The translations under genes were made by a program, and so were the position numbers. From positions 2,902,604-2,966,603 of the forward strand of contig JALIGW010000062.1 in the NCBI GenBank assembly GCA_023053685.1: a stretch of DNA of 64,000 bases. The letters are read 5' to 3'. Below are positions 1-11,514 of this stretch, one piece after another (the first letter of the stretch is position 1; each line of letters starts with the position of its first letter). This stretch comes from Diadophis punctatus similis. Lineage: Eukaryota; Chordata; Lepidosauria; Squamata; Dipsadidae. Under the pieces are notes generated by a model, which saw only the letters and a program-made list of their open reading frames with translations, did not search any database and was not told where the DNA came from.

Positions 1-132
1 CCCCCCCATTGAGCAGCAAACTTTAGCGAGGTGCCCAAACTTCCCGCAGCGGTGGCAGGTGGCAGTGCGGAACCTGCAGGAACTGCGAGGGTGGGGGTCT
101 CCACAGCTGGGGCAAGGGTAGGTGGTTGGTCG

Positions 133-823
133 TCATTGTTGGTGCTGTTGCTGTGGCCCTCTCCTCTGGGGTGTTGTCCTGAGGCGATGTATGGCGGTGG
201 CCGCATCATCTGCCTCAAAAAGGTCGATGTCTTCATGGTGCATGGTGAGAGGCTGCTGGGTCTGAAGAGCTGGAGGCTGAAATCGTTGGATTTCGGCAGT
301 GGAATGGGTGGATATCTCCGCTGCCCAAGCCTCATCCAGAGCAACTGTCAGTGTTAATTCTGTGCGGGCGAGGAGGCGACGTTGCAGTCTGATGTCCCTC
401 ACCCCGCACATGAGCTGCTGTAGTAAGGCATCATCGAGATTGGAGAATTCACAGTCCAAGGCAGCGGCGCAGAGGGAGGCCATGTATTGATTAATGGCCT
501 CACCTTCCTTTTGCACCCACTGCTGGAACGCGAACTGACAAGCAAAGTGAGACGGCGTGGGGGAGTAGTGATTTTTTTAGCTTGCTTAAGAGTTCCTCCC
601 ATGGCACATTATAACCGATTTGAGGGGCCACCAGAGCCCTGGCTGTAGCAAACATCTGGTGGCCACAAGCATTTAAAAAGTAGGCATGCTGCCGAGCGCT
701 GGAGAGCTCCATAAGATCATTAGTTTGCAGGAAGCACTCAAATCGTTCCATGTAGGCATCCCAGGTTTCTGACGCAGGGCAGAATGCCTCAAAAGTGGTG
801 GGGTTTGTGCTGTTCCGAGCCAT
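133..823 (-). pseudogene. Ty3/gypsy-type gag remnant
   Basis: Two overlapping minus-strand reading frames (823 down to 500, then 516 down to 133) together read like a retrotransposon Gag: an N-terminal part with the phrase ETWDAYMERFECFLQTND, then a helical part containing EGEAINQYMASLCAAALDC. The frame changes near 510-540, so the gene is broken. A CCHC zinc knuckle would lie further left, at the window edge, and is not complete here. To the right, at about 949, comes an LTR in the same orientation, so this is the 5' end of a minus-strand element that runs off the window. Assignment to Ty3/gypsy rests on the overall look of the Gag only; no pol is visible. Confidence 0.6.
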
Positions 824-948
824 GACAGACGAGCGGTGCTAGCAGGCAGCCTGGCGGCGATGCTTCAGCCGAGAGAAGAGATTTTTTATTTTCCTTGTTA
901 GCGTTATTGGACCCGAGGATCGTCACATCCCACCTTCATCGCCACTTG

Positions 949-1554
949 TTGTGTCCGAGGGATGAAAAGACGACAGGAGTCTCGAGTGTGACCAACTTGC
1001 CTTTATTGAGGCAACCAGCAAAGAGAATCAACAAACAGGAACGCTCAGAACAAACGGTGGCAAACAGTTGCCTCAGCTGCGTTTGACAGCGCTATTTATG
1101 AGCGGCTGTCAAACGCGACAACCAATCGGATGGCTGGACTCTCCCAATCTCCAGCCCAACCAATCAGCGGTGGCTGCAGCAGTTGCCAACGTCCTGGGAG
1201 GACGTAACAGAAATGGGTTGAGGTCATCCATTCCCTCCTTCAGGAAAAGGGAGGTTGGGGACCAGCTGGTAGTGACTGAAAGCCACTGGGTCCAGGACAG
1301 CAGCCCCCTAATAAAAGAGGGGACCCCCCCCATCTCCTCCAAGGCAGGAGATGCCTCTTCCTCTTCCAGAGAGGCTGACCCACTGTCTGGGGGACCAATC
1401 AGCACCCCTCCCTGGCTGTCCCACAGCCCAGGAGGGCTCAGATCCAGCAACCTGCAGCTAACCTGCAGTGCAGCGAGCCTTCTGGTGGGCTCTTCCTCCA
1501 AACACTGACTAGGATGGGAGGGTTGAGCAGTAATGATGTTTTGGTCTGGTGCCA
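949..1554 (-). repeat. Putative 5' LTR of the gag element
   Basis: Read on the minus strand this stretch begins TGGCACCA and ends GGACACAACA, the TG...CA form of an LTR. It is followed at once by TGGCGATGAAGG two bases further on, which could serve as a primer-binding site. There is no second copy in the window, so both ends are approximate. Confidence 0.45.
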
Positions 1555-2255
1555 TTTTGGGAGGTGGGGGCGAGGATATATTTTTAACTAAGTTTTATGA
1601 TATGAGCTGGCTAGAGTCACTGTATGAGATAGGTGACTATATAAGTCCCGTAAATAAAATAAAAAACTAAAGTAATGAAAATAAAATACTTCAGCCAGGA
1701 TCTCAAATCTGGGGTGGCAGGTTTCTGAGAAGCCCAATCAGGCTTTGGTGAGACACGCCAGGTTTGCACCCTCATTCATGAGAAGACCACTTAGAGAGGG
1801 CTGTAAAGCACTCTAAAGCGGTATATAAGTCTAAGTGTTATTGCTATTGCTAAGATCCATGATCAGATCATGGGTGCACGATAGTCTTGTTCCATTCCTA
1901 TCTGGCATTGTGGGAACAGAAGTCAAGGGCTGGAAAGCATAACAATTTTCAGGCAGTAGATCTGGTGGGCATTTCCTGGTCAAGCCAAAACCTGGTAATG
2001 AGTTTCTGGTAATGATTTCCCTAAACCTAAACCAAGCAACTCACTATCATTAACTCAGCTTTAGAAAATCTCATCTGTTTGCTTGCTCTCGTTAGCATGG
2101 CCTGAGTTTTTGATTTGGCCCCCTCCCTTTCCTATTTCTCTTTACTTGCCCTTTCTGGCTATGGGGCAGGCTGCCCATGACCAGAACCTATTTGTGCAGC
2201 AAGCAGTTTTAGAGGGCATGACCACCCAGATGGTAGGTGGGGTGGTTTGCAAGGC
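1555..2255. other. Intergenic, only a SINE tail seen
   Basis: No exon or RNA gene is recognisable. At about 1785-1856 (+) there is a 5'-truncated SINE tail: the phrase agagggctgtaaagc followed by gcggtatataagtctaag and TATTGC repeats, matching the fuller SINE at 6255-6512. Confidence 0.5.
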
Positions 2256-2727
2256 AACTGGTTCCAATATTTGAGGGGCTGCCACAGAGAGGAGGGGGTC
2301 AACCTGTTTTCCAAAGTACCAGAAGGCCAGACAAGGAATAATGGATGGAAACTGAACAAGGAAAAATTCAACCTGGAAATAAGGAGGAATTTTCGGACAG
2401 TGAGAACAACCAATGGAACATAAGTTGCATCCAGAAGTTGTGGGAGCTTCATCACTGGAAACTTTCAAGAAGAGACTGGACTGCCATCGGTCAGAAATGG
2501 TGTAGGGCAGGGGTGACCAAACTATGGTTCTTTGAGGACCTGTGGATTTCAACTCCCAGAATTCCTGAGCCAGCCATGCATGCTAGCTCAGGAATTCTGG
2601 GAGTTGAAGTCCACAGGTCCTCAAAGAACCATAGTTTGGCCACCCCTGGTGTAGGGTCTCCTGCTTGGGCGGGGGGTTGGACTAGATGACCTACAAGGTC
2701 CCTTCCAACTCTGTTATTCTGTAAAAA
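2256..2727 (+). mobile_element. CR1 LINE 3' end, split by a hAT MITE
   Basis: 5'-truncated CR1: it starts with the sequence coding the end of the reverse transcriptase ORF and ends with the CR1 hallmark ggttggactagatgacct, then tccaactctgttattctg. A 141-bp foldback element (2508-2648) sits inside it with an 8-bp target duplication, so the CR1 is the older of the two. Confidence 0.85.
2508..2648. mobile_element. hAT-type MITE, 8-bp TSD GTGTAGGG
   Basis: Near-perfect foldback with ends CAGGGGTG and CACCCCTG, typical of hAT transposons. The flanks are GTGTAGGG at 2500-2507 and GTGTAGGG at 2649-2656, an exact 8-bp duplication. It has no coding capacity and must have been moved in trans. Confidence 0.92.
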
Positions 2728-3410
2728 AAACTTGATCTGGACAACAGTAAAGACCCCGTACAGCATCGTTCCTACTGCTTCTGAATGCAAAGATGTTCTG
2801 AACCTCAAAACACACATTCCTGAAGAGACTGCAACATAGCTAGAGTGAGCCACGATGGATGGACGAAGCCACCAAGGTTACCTCTGTTGCAGGCAATGCC
2901 TTTCTTGGAAGCGGATTCCTCCACCACACGTCCGAGTGCAGGCTGCCCACTTGGTCCACTCTCCCCACCAGTAGGTCGTGACATCAGCTCTTTCTTCAAG
3001 GCTGTTGGAAGCTGGCACATTCTCCTGTTTGCCATCAGGAAGTAAAGAAAAAAGGCATGGTTGATGATGTGGATACTTGAAATATATAACAAAAATATAA
3101 CAAAAAGGAGAAATCTTCAGGCTAGACTTGGTGAATCCTATGTGTGGTTGAATCCTACATCATGGCTAACTTGTACTACCTGCAAAATTTTCCAATCAAG
3201 TGTGCTGCTGGGGAATTTTGGGAGTTGAAATCCAGACATCTTAAAGTTGCCAAGATTGAGAAAAGTTTATTAGATATATTGTTCTTTAAGATTGATTAAT
3301 CTCTGTTCTAAGGATTTTGGAATTTCATAAATTTATCCAATAACACTGGTTGTAAGAACTTGCTTGTGAATTCAGTGTCTATGGAGATTCTCCAACATCC
3401 AGGTCATAGT
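2728..3410. other. Unassigned; degraded foldback at 3180-3262
   Basis: No gene found. About 3180-3262 is half of a foldback of the kind seen at 13110-13244 (gaattttgggagttgaaat, then a stretch ending in gagaaaag), so it is an old hAT MITE arm. The rest shows no feature I can name. Confidence 0.35.
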
Positions 3411-3570
3411 TGTCCCAAAGGTGCTTTTTTCAAGAGGCAAATGGACTTTCTGGTTTTCCTTTGAAGATGTTTCGCTTCTCATCCAAGAAGCTTTTTTAGC
3501 TCTGACTGGATGGTGGTGCGGAATGGAAGGATTTATACTCCTTGCAGACAGCTGGTCATTTGCATTCTTT
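3411..3570 (-). repeat. Hammerhead-bearing dispersed repeat, copy A
   Basis: Member of a family found at least eight times here (others near 9.1, 13.0, 56.9, 57.2, 58.9, 59.5 and 59.7 kb). On the minus strand 3499-3466 holds the stem AGAAGC-type hairpin and GAAA, but the expected CTGAAGA has decayed to CTAAAAA, so a ribozyme would be dead in this copy. Confidence 0.6.
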
Positions 3571-3984
3571 TGTGAATTCAGTATTCAATATAAATATTTC
3601 TTCATGCCTAGACATGTATGATCAGTTTAAAATAAAATATATTTATATATGAGTTGTTGGAAAAATTATAACCAAATATTAGATATAATTTATGAGTATT
3701 CAGGGCCCCTCCAGGGTAACCAGCCAAGTGCAAGCCTCCCCACACACACATTTGCTGACATTCTAGAAATCTGGTTTTATTTCAGTGAGACTTTGGCCCT
3801 GGGTTGCTCTTTTTTTTTTCTTATTGCCTCTGATACTCCCTCTCTTTCATTCCATCATCACCAAACTGATTGGAAGATCAGCTAAAAAAAATTAAAAAAC
3901 TGCTTACAAGAGAGGAAAGTCAGATGTTTCTCTACCTTCAAAGGCACTTCTTGATGAAAATGTGGCATAACTGTGAGAATATAT
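3571..3984. other. No feature recognised
   Basis: AT-rich sequence with short homopolymer runs. No exon, RNA or known repeat was recognised. Confidence 0.4.
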
Positions 3985-4165
3985 GAGTTTGGTCCAGTGA
4001 TGAAGGCACCAGGTAGAAACCAGGAGACGGTGAGTTCTAGTCCCACCTTGGGCATGAAAGCCGGCTGGGTGACTTTGGACCAGTCACTCTGTCTCACCCC
4101 AACCCACCTCACAGGGTGGTTGCTGTGGGAAAACAGGAGGAAGGTTTTGTTTTATAAAAATAGTA
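3985..4165 (+). mobile_element. tRNA-derived SINE, second family
   Basis: Contains a decayed B-box-like gagttctagtcccac followed by the SINE body with gggtgactttggaccag, tcacagggtggttgctgt and a tail ending in aaggcaggataaaag. This pattern is familiar from reptile tRNA SINEs and differs from the family at 6255, 8455 and 42194. The family name is not certain. Confidence 0.6.
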
Positions 4166-5044
4166 AAGGCAGGATAAAAGAAATATTTTAAAAATGGAGT
4201 AGCATCCATAACATTCAGTTTTTATTCCCATTACTAGATTATGGCTTTATGTGCAGAATCCCAGGAATTTAGAATCTCCTCTTTGAGAGTTCTTCAACTA
4301 ACTACTCACCAAGCGGCTGTTCCCGGAATCGCCTGATAGAGGACTGAGTGTTACTCAAGCTTCCATCTGTGTGGGCAACGTCTCCTTAAGCAGCTCTTTG
4401 CAGTGATTTCCTGTGTGAATCTCCAGACTTTGGCGGTGAATTTCTCAACTCAGCAGAGTGCCTTGGCTCCCTGAAATCCACTCTCCCAGGTCTCCACTTG
4501 CAAGGCTGCGTAAACTGTGAAAGCAGATAAATGACCCCTCTGAGGCAACGGCCTCTGTTAACCGGGTGCCCTGGGACTGCAAGGAGAGGAAGCAGGCTCC
4601 AGATGGTTGATGGCTGAGTTAAATGGTTCTTGGAAGGGCTGGATTGCAACCTGGCCCGAGACAACCCCAGGGAAGAACTGTACTGACGCGCTTGCAAACC
4701 ACAATCTTGACATGTATTATAAATATTACGTCAACACCCAAAGTAAGTTGTTTTTTCTTCCCCAGCTCTTGTAACTCTGCAATATTTGTTTGTATCCAAG
4801 TATCTTCTAAAGAAGACCTTCATCCAGATAAAGACATTCAGAAATGTTTATTATATTTGCAAGAAAGCCAAAAACAGGCTTAAAGCGTCAGTTCTTAGCA
4901 TTAAGAAATGTTTATTTGGATTTTGTGCAATGGAAATCTGTTCCTTGGGCCTTATGTCTTGCAGAATGAATGTTACAGGTCTTAGAAGGGCCTTTGCACT
5001 CTGCTAGGTGTAGAAGACTCAGAGGCAGGAGGACAGCATTTCTT
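4166..5044. other. No feature recognised
   Basis: Unique-looking intergenic sequence. Short open frames exist, but none has splice context or a recognisable protein. Confidence 0.4.
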
Positions 5045-5660
5045 TACCTTTCTGCTTTCTCCTCACCGTACAATAAAAACCTGGTGTTCAACTTTGCTAC
5101 TTTCTGGATTTTCTTCTTTGTCCTTTACCATTGGTTTCATCTTTTACATGCACTTTCCCTTAATTATTTCTTGTTTTTTATATGATGAAAGAGACTTTTT
5201 AAATTGTTTTTGGCATTGCTTGCAATTTCTGAGCCTTAGCTTTCCTGACTTCATCCTTACAGATTCAGGGTATTTGTTGGTATTCTGATTTAGTTATATG
5301 TGTCCCTCTTTCCACTTTTTATACTTGATTTTTTTTGTCTCTCAGTTGATCAGAGTGTTCTTTATACAATCCTGGTTTCATCTTGGGGCTCTTGTTTTTC
5401 TTCTCAGTACTATCGTGTTAGACTGGGCTTTTATAATCCAATTTTTCAGAGTTTCCCAAGCGTTTTGAGTTGTTTGCCCCTTTAAGACTTCCATCCATGG
5501 AATCCTTCTTAGAGTCTTTCTAAGTTTGTTGAAGTCAGATGTCTTAAAGTTTAAAACACATATTTGACTTTGATCAATTACTTGTGCTGCATTATGTTGA
5601 ATTCTAGTATCATATGGTCATGTTCCCCAAAGTTACTGAATCCTCAACCCCTTCTATCAT
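5045..5660 (-). mobile_element. CR1-like LINE fragment (ORF2 linker)
   Basis: On the minus strand broken frames read as the segment between endonuclease and reverse transcriptase of CR1-type ORF2, with phrases such as GFSNFGEHDHMILEFNI and AWETLKNWIIKAQSN. Several stops are present, so it is an old fragment. Confidence 0.55.
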
Positions 5661-6070
5661 TTCATCTCTATTACTAAGAATTAAGTCTAGTATAACTGAT
5701 TGTCAGGTCCGCATCTTAGGCTTGGTGCCATGCTATCATCCTGCCATCAAAGGGATGGGGAGGGGAGACAGCAATAAATTTGTATGTATTATTGTGTGGG
5801 GATTAGGGAGGGGGATGACAGCTGAACACAAGGAGATCACCATGGGACCAGTTTGTGGTGTCTTCAAGGCTGTTTGCCTGGAGTGTGGAAAATTACCAAC
5901 CAAAGCACCTCAGAGTTCCCAAAACATCCAGGCGGCACCACATTGACTTAATTTGGACTGGCCAAGAACAGAAACACCCCCCCCCCGCTCCTCTACTTAT
6001 CTTAGGAAACCTGAATTCAAACATCCAGGTAGAGGGCTGTTCAGCTTCCACTTGAAGACAACACAGCATA

Positions 6071-6072
6071 CA

Positions 6073-6142
<70 letters not shown>
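6071..6142. repeat. CA dinucleotide microsatellite
   Basis: About 35 CA units, almost uninterrupted from 6077 on. The Cys-Val and His-Thr open frames over it are translation artefacts. Confidence 0.97.
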
Positions 6143-6145
<3 letters not shown>

Positions 6146-6254
6146 TCTTCCTGCTAAGATTTTTTTTCTATCCAGTGGGATCTGCCTTCCTGCTACTGAC
6201 TTCCATTCTGGCATGATTCGCCTCCAAGGGCTTCCCATAAGGGATCTTCAGGGA

Positions 6255-6512
6255 ACTGAAGGGCCGCAGTGGCACAGTAGTTAAAATGCAGTACTGCAGG
6301 CTACTTCTGCTGCCAGCCGGCTGCCTGCAATTTGGCAGTTCAAATCTCACCAGGCTCAAGGTTGACTCAGACTTCCGTCCTTCCGAGGTCGGTAAAATGA
6401 GGACCCAGATTGTTGGGGGCAAGAGGCTGACTCTGTAAATCGTTTAGAGAGGGCTGTAAAGCACCGTGAAGCCGTATATACATCTAAGTGCTATTGCTAT
6501 CTGAAGAGAGTC
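6255..6512 (+). mobile_element. Squamate tRNA-derived SINE
   Basis: Head ggccgcagtggcacagtag resembles a tRNA 5' half with an A box, followed by a B-box-like gcagttcaaatctcac, the conserved body aggacccagattgttggggg and a tail with ctaagtgctattgctat. The Pol III-type A/B boxes in a 250-bp unit support a SINE. CTGAAG occurs on both sides and may be the target duplication. Confidence 0.8.
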
Positions 6513-7659
6513 CACCTCTTTGCTCTCACTAAGGTTTGTCTCCTCGGTCTTTTGTGTCAAAGCTGAGTGAATGAAGGTATTAAAAAGGTTGCTCTTCCCA
6601 CTGCAATGGCCAGGAATTGTGTTCCTTTCCCTTCCCAGATGTGGGTGAAAGTTTGAGGAAGCCCTACCCACAGCAGTGGGGCTGTGATCTGTCACAGCTC
6701 CCAGGCCCATTATTGGAAAGCTGAAAATGGGAGAGCAATTTACAGACAAGGGCCGAGTGTGGAATACTTTTTTTACTATTCAGGCTCTGGGACAACTGAG
6801 AATGCAACAAAGTTCAATCATTGAAAGTTAACAAATAAACCTTTCTTGAGAAATATAGAACAAAAAAGGAGGAGGAAGGACTTGTGCATGAAAGACAAAT
6901 GAAAGAGAACTTGTGCATGAAATCACTGAGAAGAAAATGTTCACCTGTGAGAATGTCAGAGCGGCATTCACCACGAACAACGCAAGCACAAGAGTCCTCT
7001 TGAGGTGGGAACAGCCGTGAGGAACTCCGTGGTCCCAGATGCGTTTGACTCTCCTCATCCTAACAAAGCAAGTAGCAAAACCTGATCATTATAGAAGGAC
7101 TGCAAAGATTGCTTCAATCTGGAGGCCTTGAAGCCCGAGAGAAGTCCTTCTCAATATGTTTATTGGAAATATTGAGCTGAGAAGCAGAGTAAAGGCATCA
7201 CTGATTGCTTCCAGCCCAACCAGTGGCAGGGGTAGTTAATTTAGCCAGAAATTCAAAATACCCCTGCAATAAAGAGCCTCTGGGTATTTGGGAATAAATA
7301 TCTGATATTCAAGCAATAATCTTGCACGCTGTTGGAAGAAATATCTATCTGGTTGAGTTCCAAGTGGGGAGAAAAACAGTGGAAACATGGAGGCTGATTG
7401 GAAAGATGGTTTAATGAAGCAGAACCATCAAGTACATTGTCCTGGTGCAGTTGACCACATGGAGTTGAGAGAGGTATTTGTATCCTCTCTTGGGCTTTGC
7501 ACTTGAACTTCCTGTTCCTGTGCAAGAACGTGTATTCTATTGGCTGTTGTAGGGGTCACAGCTAACTTTGTAGGCTGTCTTGAGTCCCAGGCTTGGTTGA
7601 AGCTTGCTGGGTGATACAATGTCACCAGTGATTGTGCCATTTGGTGAGCTCTGCTGCTA
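6513..7659. other. No gene; possible LTR-related sequence
   Basis: No exon identified. The stretch 7380-7440 shares wording (ggaggctgattggaaaga) with 38143-38160, so part of this may be an LTR or internal region of an old endogenous retroelement. I cannot set its borders. Confidence 0.3.
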
Positions 7660-7957
7660 GATGGGTTAATCCTATTGTGTCCTGGAGGGTTAGGGTTAGG
7701 GTTCCTAAAACTTCCTAAAACTTCCTAAAACTCTTAATCCAATCACCCTGGAGCTGGAGGTCTTTTGCCTTGTAGATAGGCTGGCCCAGTCTTTCTTAAT
7801 GGGCACCAAATATCTGCTGGGGGCAGGGAGCTACTTTCTATCTTTAAAATATGTTTCTTCTTTTATCATCCAGGGAAATATAATATTCTGTCTTTTTAAT
7901 ATTCCTCAAAATATTTCATTCTTCTAGGAGAGGGGTGGGTGCTAACTTTCTACAACA
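7660..7957 (-). repeat. Partial LTR related to the solo LTR at 15.3 kb
   Basis: The minus strand starting at 7957 reads TGTTGTAGAAAGTTAGCACC, which parallels TGTAGGAAGTTAGCACC at 15265; similarity continues to the phrase cacaataggatt. Only the U3 side is recognisable. Confidence 0.6.
7687..7735. repeat. Telomere-like and decamer short tandem repeats
   Basis: GGGTTAGGGTTAGGGTT (just under three TTAGGG units) runs straight into three copies of the decamer CCTAAAACTT, the last one altered. It lies inside the LTR fragment. Confidence 0.8.
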
Positions 7958-8454
7958 CCGTTCATGAATAAAGGGGAAATGATTTCTAAGTAAACTGAAG
8001 TGCAGGAACCCCAGTTTTCCTGCTATGAGGAACCTGGAAGGCAAACACCCTCCACCCCCACTGTCCAGTTTCAGTTGGCCAAGCAGCATTTGGAGTGGTT
8101 GACAGTTCAGGGCAATTCTTCTTCCTCTTCCTTTTACTAGTAGGCAAGACTGAAATAAGGTTTCAATGCTACTTATTTTTTATTGGTTATTCTAACTCAT
8201 TTTTCATGTCTGATTATAATTTTATGTTAGTGCTATTAGTCAACCCAAAGGTGATTTGTAACAGGGAATGGGACAGAAATGTTAATACATAAAAATGTTG
8301 TGAGCTTATACCTTACCATGGCTCCTGCCCTGGGAAATACCCTCCCCCCCACTTAGGATCCGCAGGCTCTCCCCTCCCTTCCGGAAAGTGGTAAAGAGCG
8401 GCTTTTCCCCCAGGGGAGGGGGGAGGGTGAATCTGGGGTTGGAGAAGAACTGAT
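7958..8454. other. No feature recognised
   Basis: No exon or known repeat recognised; C- and A-rich patches only. Confidence 0.35.
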
Positions 8455-8792
<338 letters not shown>

Positions 8793-9044
8793 CGGAGTTG
8801 CATTAGGAGGGCTGCTGGTAAAGTCGCTTTTTTATGTTTCGGGTTTTACTGTTTTTGTTTTTACTTTTTGTATGATATTGTTTTATTCTGTGGTTGTAAG
8901 CTGTCTAGAGTTCTGGTTTTAGGATGGGTGGGTCCTGTAAATGTTGTAAATCAATATTTTTAAAGGTATGATTTGTAATGTAATGAGCAAAGCTATGCGA
9001 AAGATTCCGAAGAGGCCTTCTGCAAAGCGCCCCACCTTAAAGGT
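8793..9044. other. Possible L2-type LINE tail remnant
   Basis: The phrase gtaagctgtctagagttctgg, just before 8930, resembles the 3' end of L2-group LINEs. Nothing else was recognised. Confidence 0.3.
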
Positions 9045-9335
9045 CCCAAAGATGCTTTTTCTCAAGAGACAACCAGACTTTCTGGATTTTCTTCTAAGAC
9101 ATTTCACTTCTCATCCAAGAAGCTTCTCCAGCTCTGACTGGATAGTGGGAAAATGAAGGATTTATACTCCTTGTAGACAGCTGGTCATTTGCAACCTTTC
9201 AGAGAGTCATTGAGGCTACTTCGAGGTTTATCTGTGTCCTCAGGGTCACCTGAGTGGTGCAAATGGGTGTGGATTCCTTCTTGGAACCACTAAAAGGATG
9301 CAAAAAAAAGCACCTTTGTGACAACCATGACCTGG
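9045..9335 (-). repeat. Hammerhead-bearing repeat, copy B
   Basis: Same family as 3411-3570. On the minus strand the core 9131-9098 reads CTGGAGA, hairpin GCTTCT / TGGATG / AGAAGT, GAAA, TGTC. A shortened inverted second arm (aaaaagcacctttgtgac) follows at about 9306-9325. Confidence 0.6.
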
Positions 9336-10299
9336 TTGACTGAGACTCATCATAGACCTTCCTTAAAGGGTTCCCTGAAGGTTTCGGCCAGTGGCTTTCA
9401 CAGGTGCACAAACAGCTGTGCTCACCTGGGTCGAGACAACTAGGGAAAGTCAAGATGCTTCCGGAGCATTTCTTTTCAATGCTCCATGCAGCCCTAGCAG
9501 TCAATGTAAACACAGTAAAATCATAGTCTCAACCAAGATTAAAACATTAGTTTTTTGTGATGCTAATGGACCTCTGATTCTGCCCTCTCAACACAACCTT
9601 CCACTCCACTTTAATAAGGGGTAAAATGTGCCGGTTCTGCGCTTGCACAGAGCGTAGAAGAACTCAAATGGCGGCATCCAGGCAGGCAGGGGAAACGGGC
9701 GGGAGAAGCCCCGCGCCGCAACCACCGCCAGCTCCATTGACTCTGCAACGACTGACCGGCCCTTCCGAACCGGCAGCATTTCACCCCTGACTTTAATGGG
9801 ATGCTCTTCTGGACAATGAAAACTGTACTGGCTGACCAGTGGACATAGCACTGGCTTGGCAAACAGTTTACTCTCCATTTATAAGTACCGTATTTTTCGG
9901 ACTTAATAAGTGTATTAAGTCCGAAAGTCCGGTGTATAAGATGCATCAAGATTTCAAAGAGGTACCGTATTTTTCGGAGTATAAGACGCACCTTTTTACT
10001 CCCAAAAAAGGGGTCAAAAAGTGGGTGCATCTTATACTCCGAATGTAGCCCCCACCCACCTGCCAGCCACCACTCAGCCTGGGGAGGAAAGCATTTTCAG
10101 GCAGCAGCGTTGCGATCCCCTCCCCGATTCAAAAAACAGAGCATGTGGAGACCAAAAAAAAGCATCGCGTTTCAGGCGGCGGGCAGCGCCGGTTGCACGC
10201 CCTGTTTTTGGAATGGGGAAGGAAGTGTTTGGCCACCGGCGCTGCCGCCATTGCTGGCCGGAGCTGCAGCCGCTGTTGCTGGGAGCCGCTGCCGCCCCA

Positions 10300-10580
10300 G
10301 CCGCCGTTGCAGCCTCCGCCCCCGCCGGAGGACCTGCCACCGCCGCCCCGTTGCAGCCCCCACCCCCACCGCAGGACCCGCAGCTGCCCCCGTTGCAGCC
10401 CCCACCCCGGCGCAGGACACACCGCCGCAGCCGCCCCCGTTGCAGCCCCCGCCCCCACTGCAGGATCCGCAGCCACCCCTGTTGCAGCCCCCACCCCCGG
10501 CGCAGGACACGCCACCGCAGCCGCCCCCGTTGCAGCCCCCGTCCCCGCTGCAGGACCCGATGCCGCCGATACTCACCACC
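10300..10580. repeat. GC-rich minisatellite
   Basis: Imperfect tandem units built from gttgcagcccccaccccc and gcaggacccgcagc blocks. All frames stay open on both strands because the repeat lacks A/T-rich triplets; the Pro/Arg- or Gly/Cys-rich translations are not evidence of a gene. Confidence 0.8.
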
Positions 10581-10665
10581 GCCGATACTCACCACCGCCG
10601 GAGCCACCGCTGCTGCTGCCCGAAGCGAGCAGCCTGACAGGTTTGAAGACCAACTTCCAAGTTTG

Positions 10666-11330
10666 AAGAGCCCTGGGTTACCGGTGCAAGGGTCTTCAAA
10701 CTTGGCAAGTTTAAGACTAGTGGACTTCAACTCCCAGAATTCCTCCTCCAGTTATGCTAGCTCATGCTAGGACCCAGGACTCTTCAAACTCTGCAACTTT
10801 AAGACTTGTGGACTTTAACTCCCATTCCTGAGCTAGGATGACTGGAGGAGGAATTCTGGGAGTTGAAGTCCACAAGTCTTAAACTTGACAAGTTTGAAGA
10901 CCCTTGCCACCCCTAACCCAGGGCTCTTCAAACTTGGCAACTTTAAGACTTGTGGACTTTAACTCCCATTCCTGAGCTAGGATGACTGGAGGAGGAATTC
11001 TGAGAGTTGAAGTCCACAAGTCTTAAACTTGCCAAGTTTGAAGACCCTTGCCACCTCTAACCCAGGGCTCTTCAAACTTGGCAACTTTAAGACTAGTGGA
11101 CTTTAACTCCCATTCCTGAGCTAGGATGACTGGAGGAGGAATTCTGGGAGTTGAAGTCCACAAGTCTTAAACTTGCCAAGTTTGAAGACCCTTGCCACCT
11201 CTAACCCAGGGCTCTTCAAACTTGGCAACTTTAAGACTTGTGGACTTTAACTCCCATTCCTGAGCTAGGATGACTGGAAGAGGAATTCTGGGAGTTGAAG
11301 TCCACAAGTCTTAAAGCTGTCAAGTTTGAA
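10666..11330. repeat. 144-bp tandem array, about 4.5 copies
   Basis: The anchor around CTCTTCAAACT recurs at 10777, 10921, 11065 and 11209, an exact 144-bp step each time. Each unit contains an internal foldback: ggacttCaactcccagaatt-like and its complement aattctgggagttgaagtcc. Adjacent units differ by only a few bases. Confidence 0.93.
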
Positions 11331-11514
11331 GTTTGTAAAAAGTGTACATGGTTGTAAAAAGTATTCTGCTACACTGGTATTTTATTAAATAATATATTAC
11401 TACACCATTTAGTTCAGAATACTTTTTTCCTTGTTTTCCTCCTCTAAAATCTAGGTGCATCTTATACTCCGGTGCGTCTTATACTCCGAAAAATACGGTA
11501 AATAAGAAAAAAAG

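Larger units (their letters stand above)
9963..11500. mobile_element. Inner TA-flanked foldback transposon
   Basis: Ends TACCGTATTTTTCGGAGTAT and ATACTCCGAAAAATACGGTA form an inverted pair of about 29 bp flanked by TA. The 1.5-kb interior holds a GC-rich minisatellite and a 144-bp tandem array instead of coding sequence. It splits the left arm of the outer element, so it arrived later. Confidence 0.8.

Noticed and set aside
5893..6238. Cys-Val and His-Thr repeat proteins
   Set aside because: Direct translation of a CA microsatellite.
10021..10770. 249-codon Pro/Arg-rich and overlapping Gly-rich frames
   Set aside because: They translate a GC-rich minisatellite inside a transposon.
10666..11330. 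CRISPR-like regular repeats
   Set aside because: The 144-bp units are contiguous with no unique spacers, in a vertebrate genome; it is a plain tandem array.
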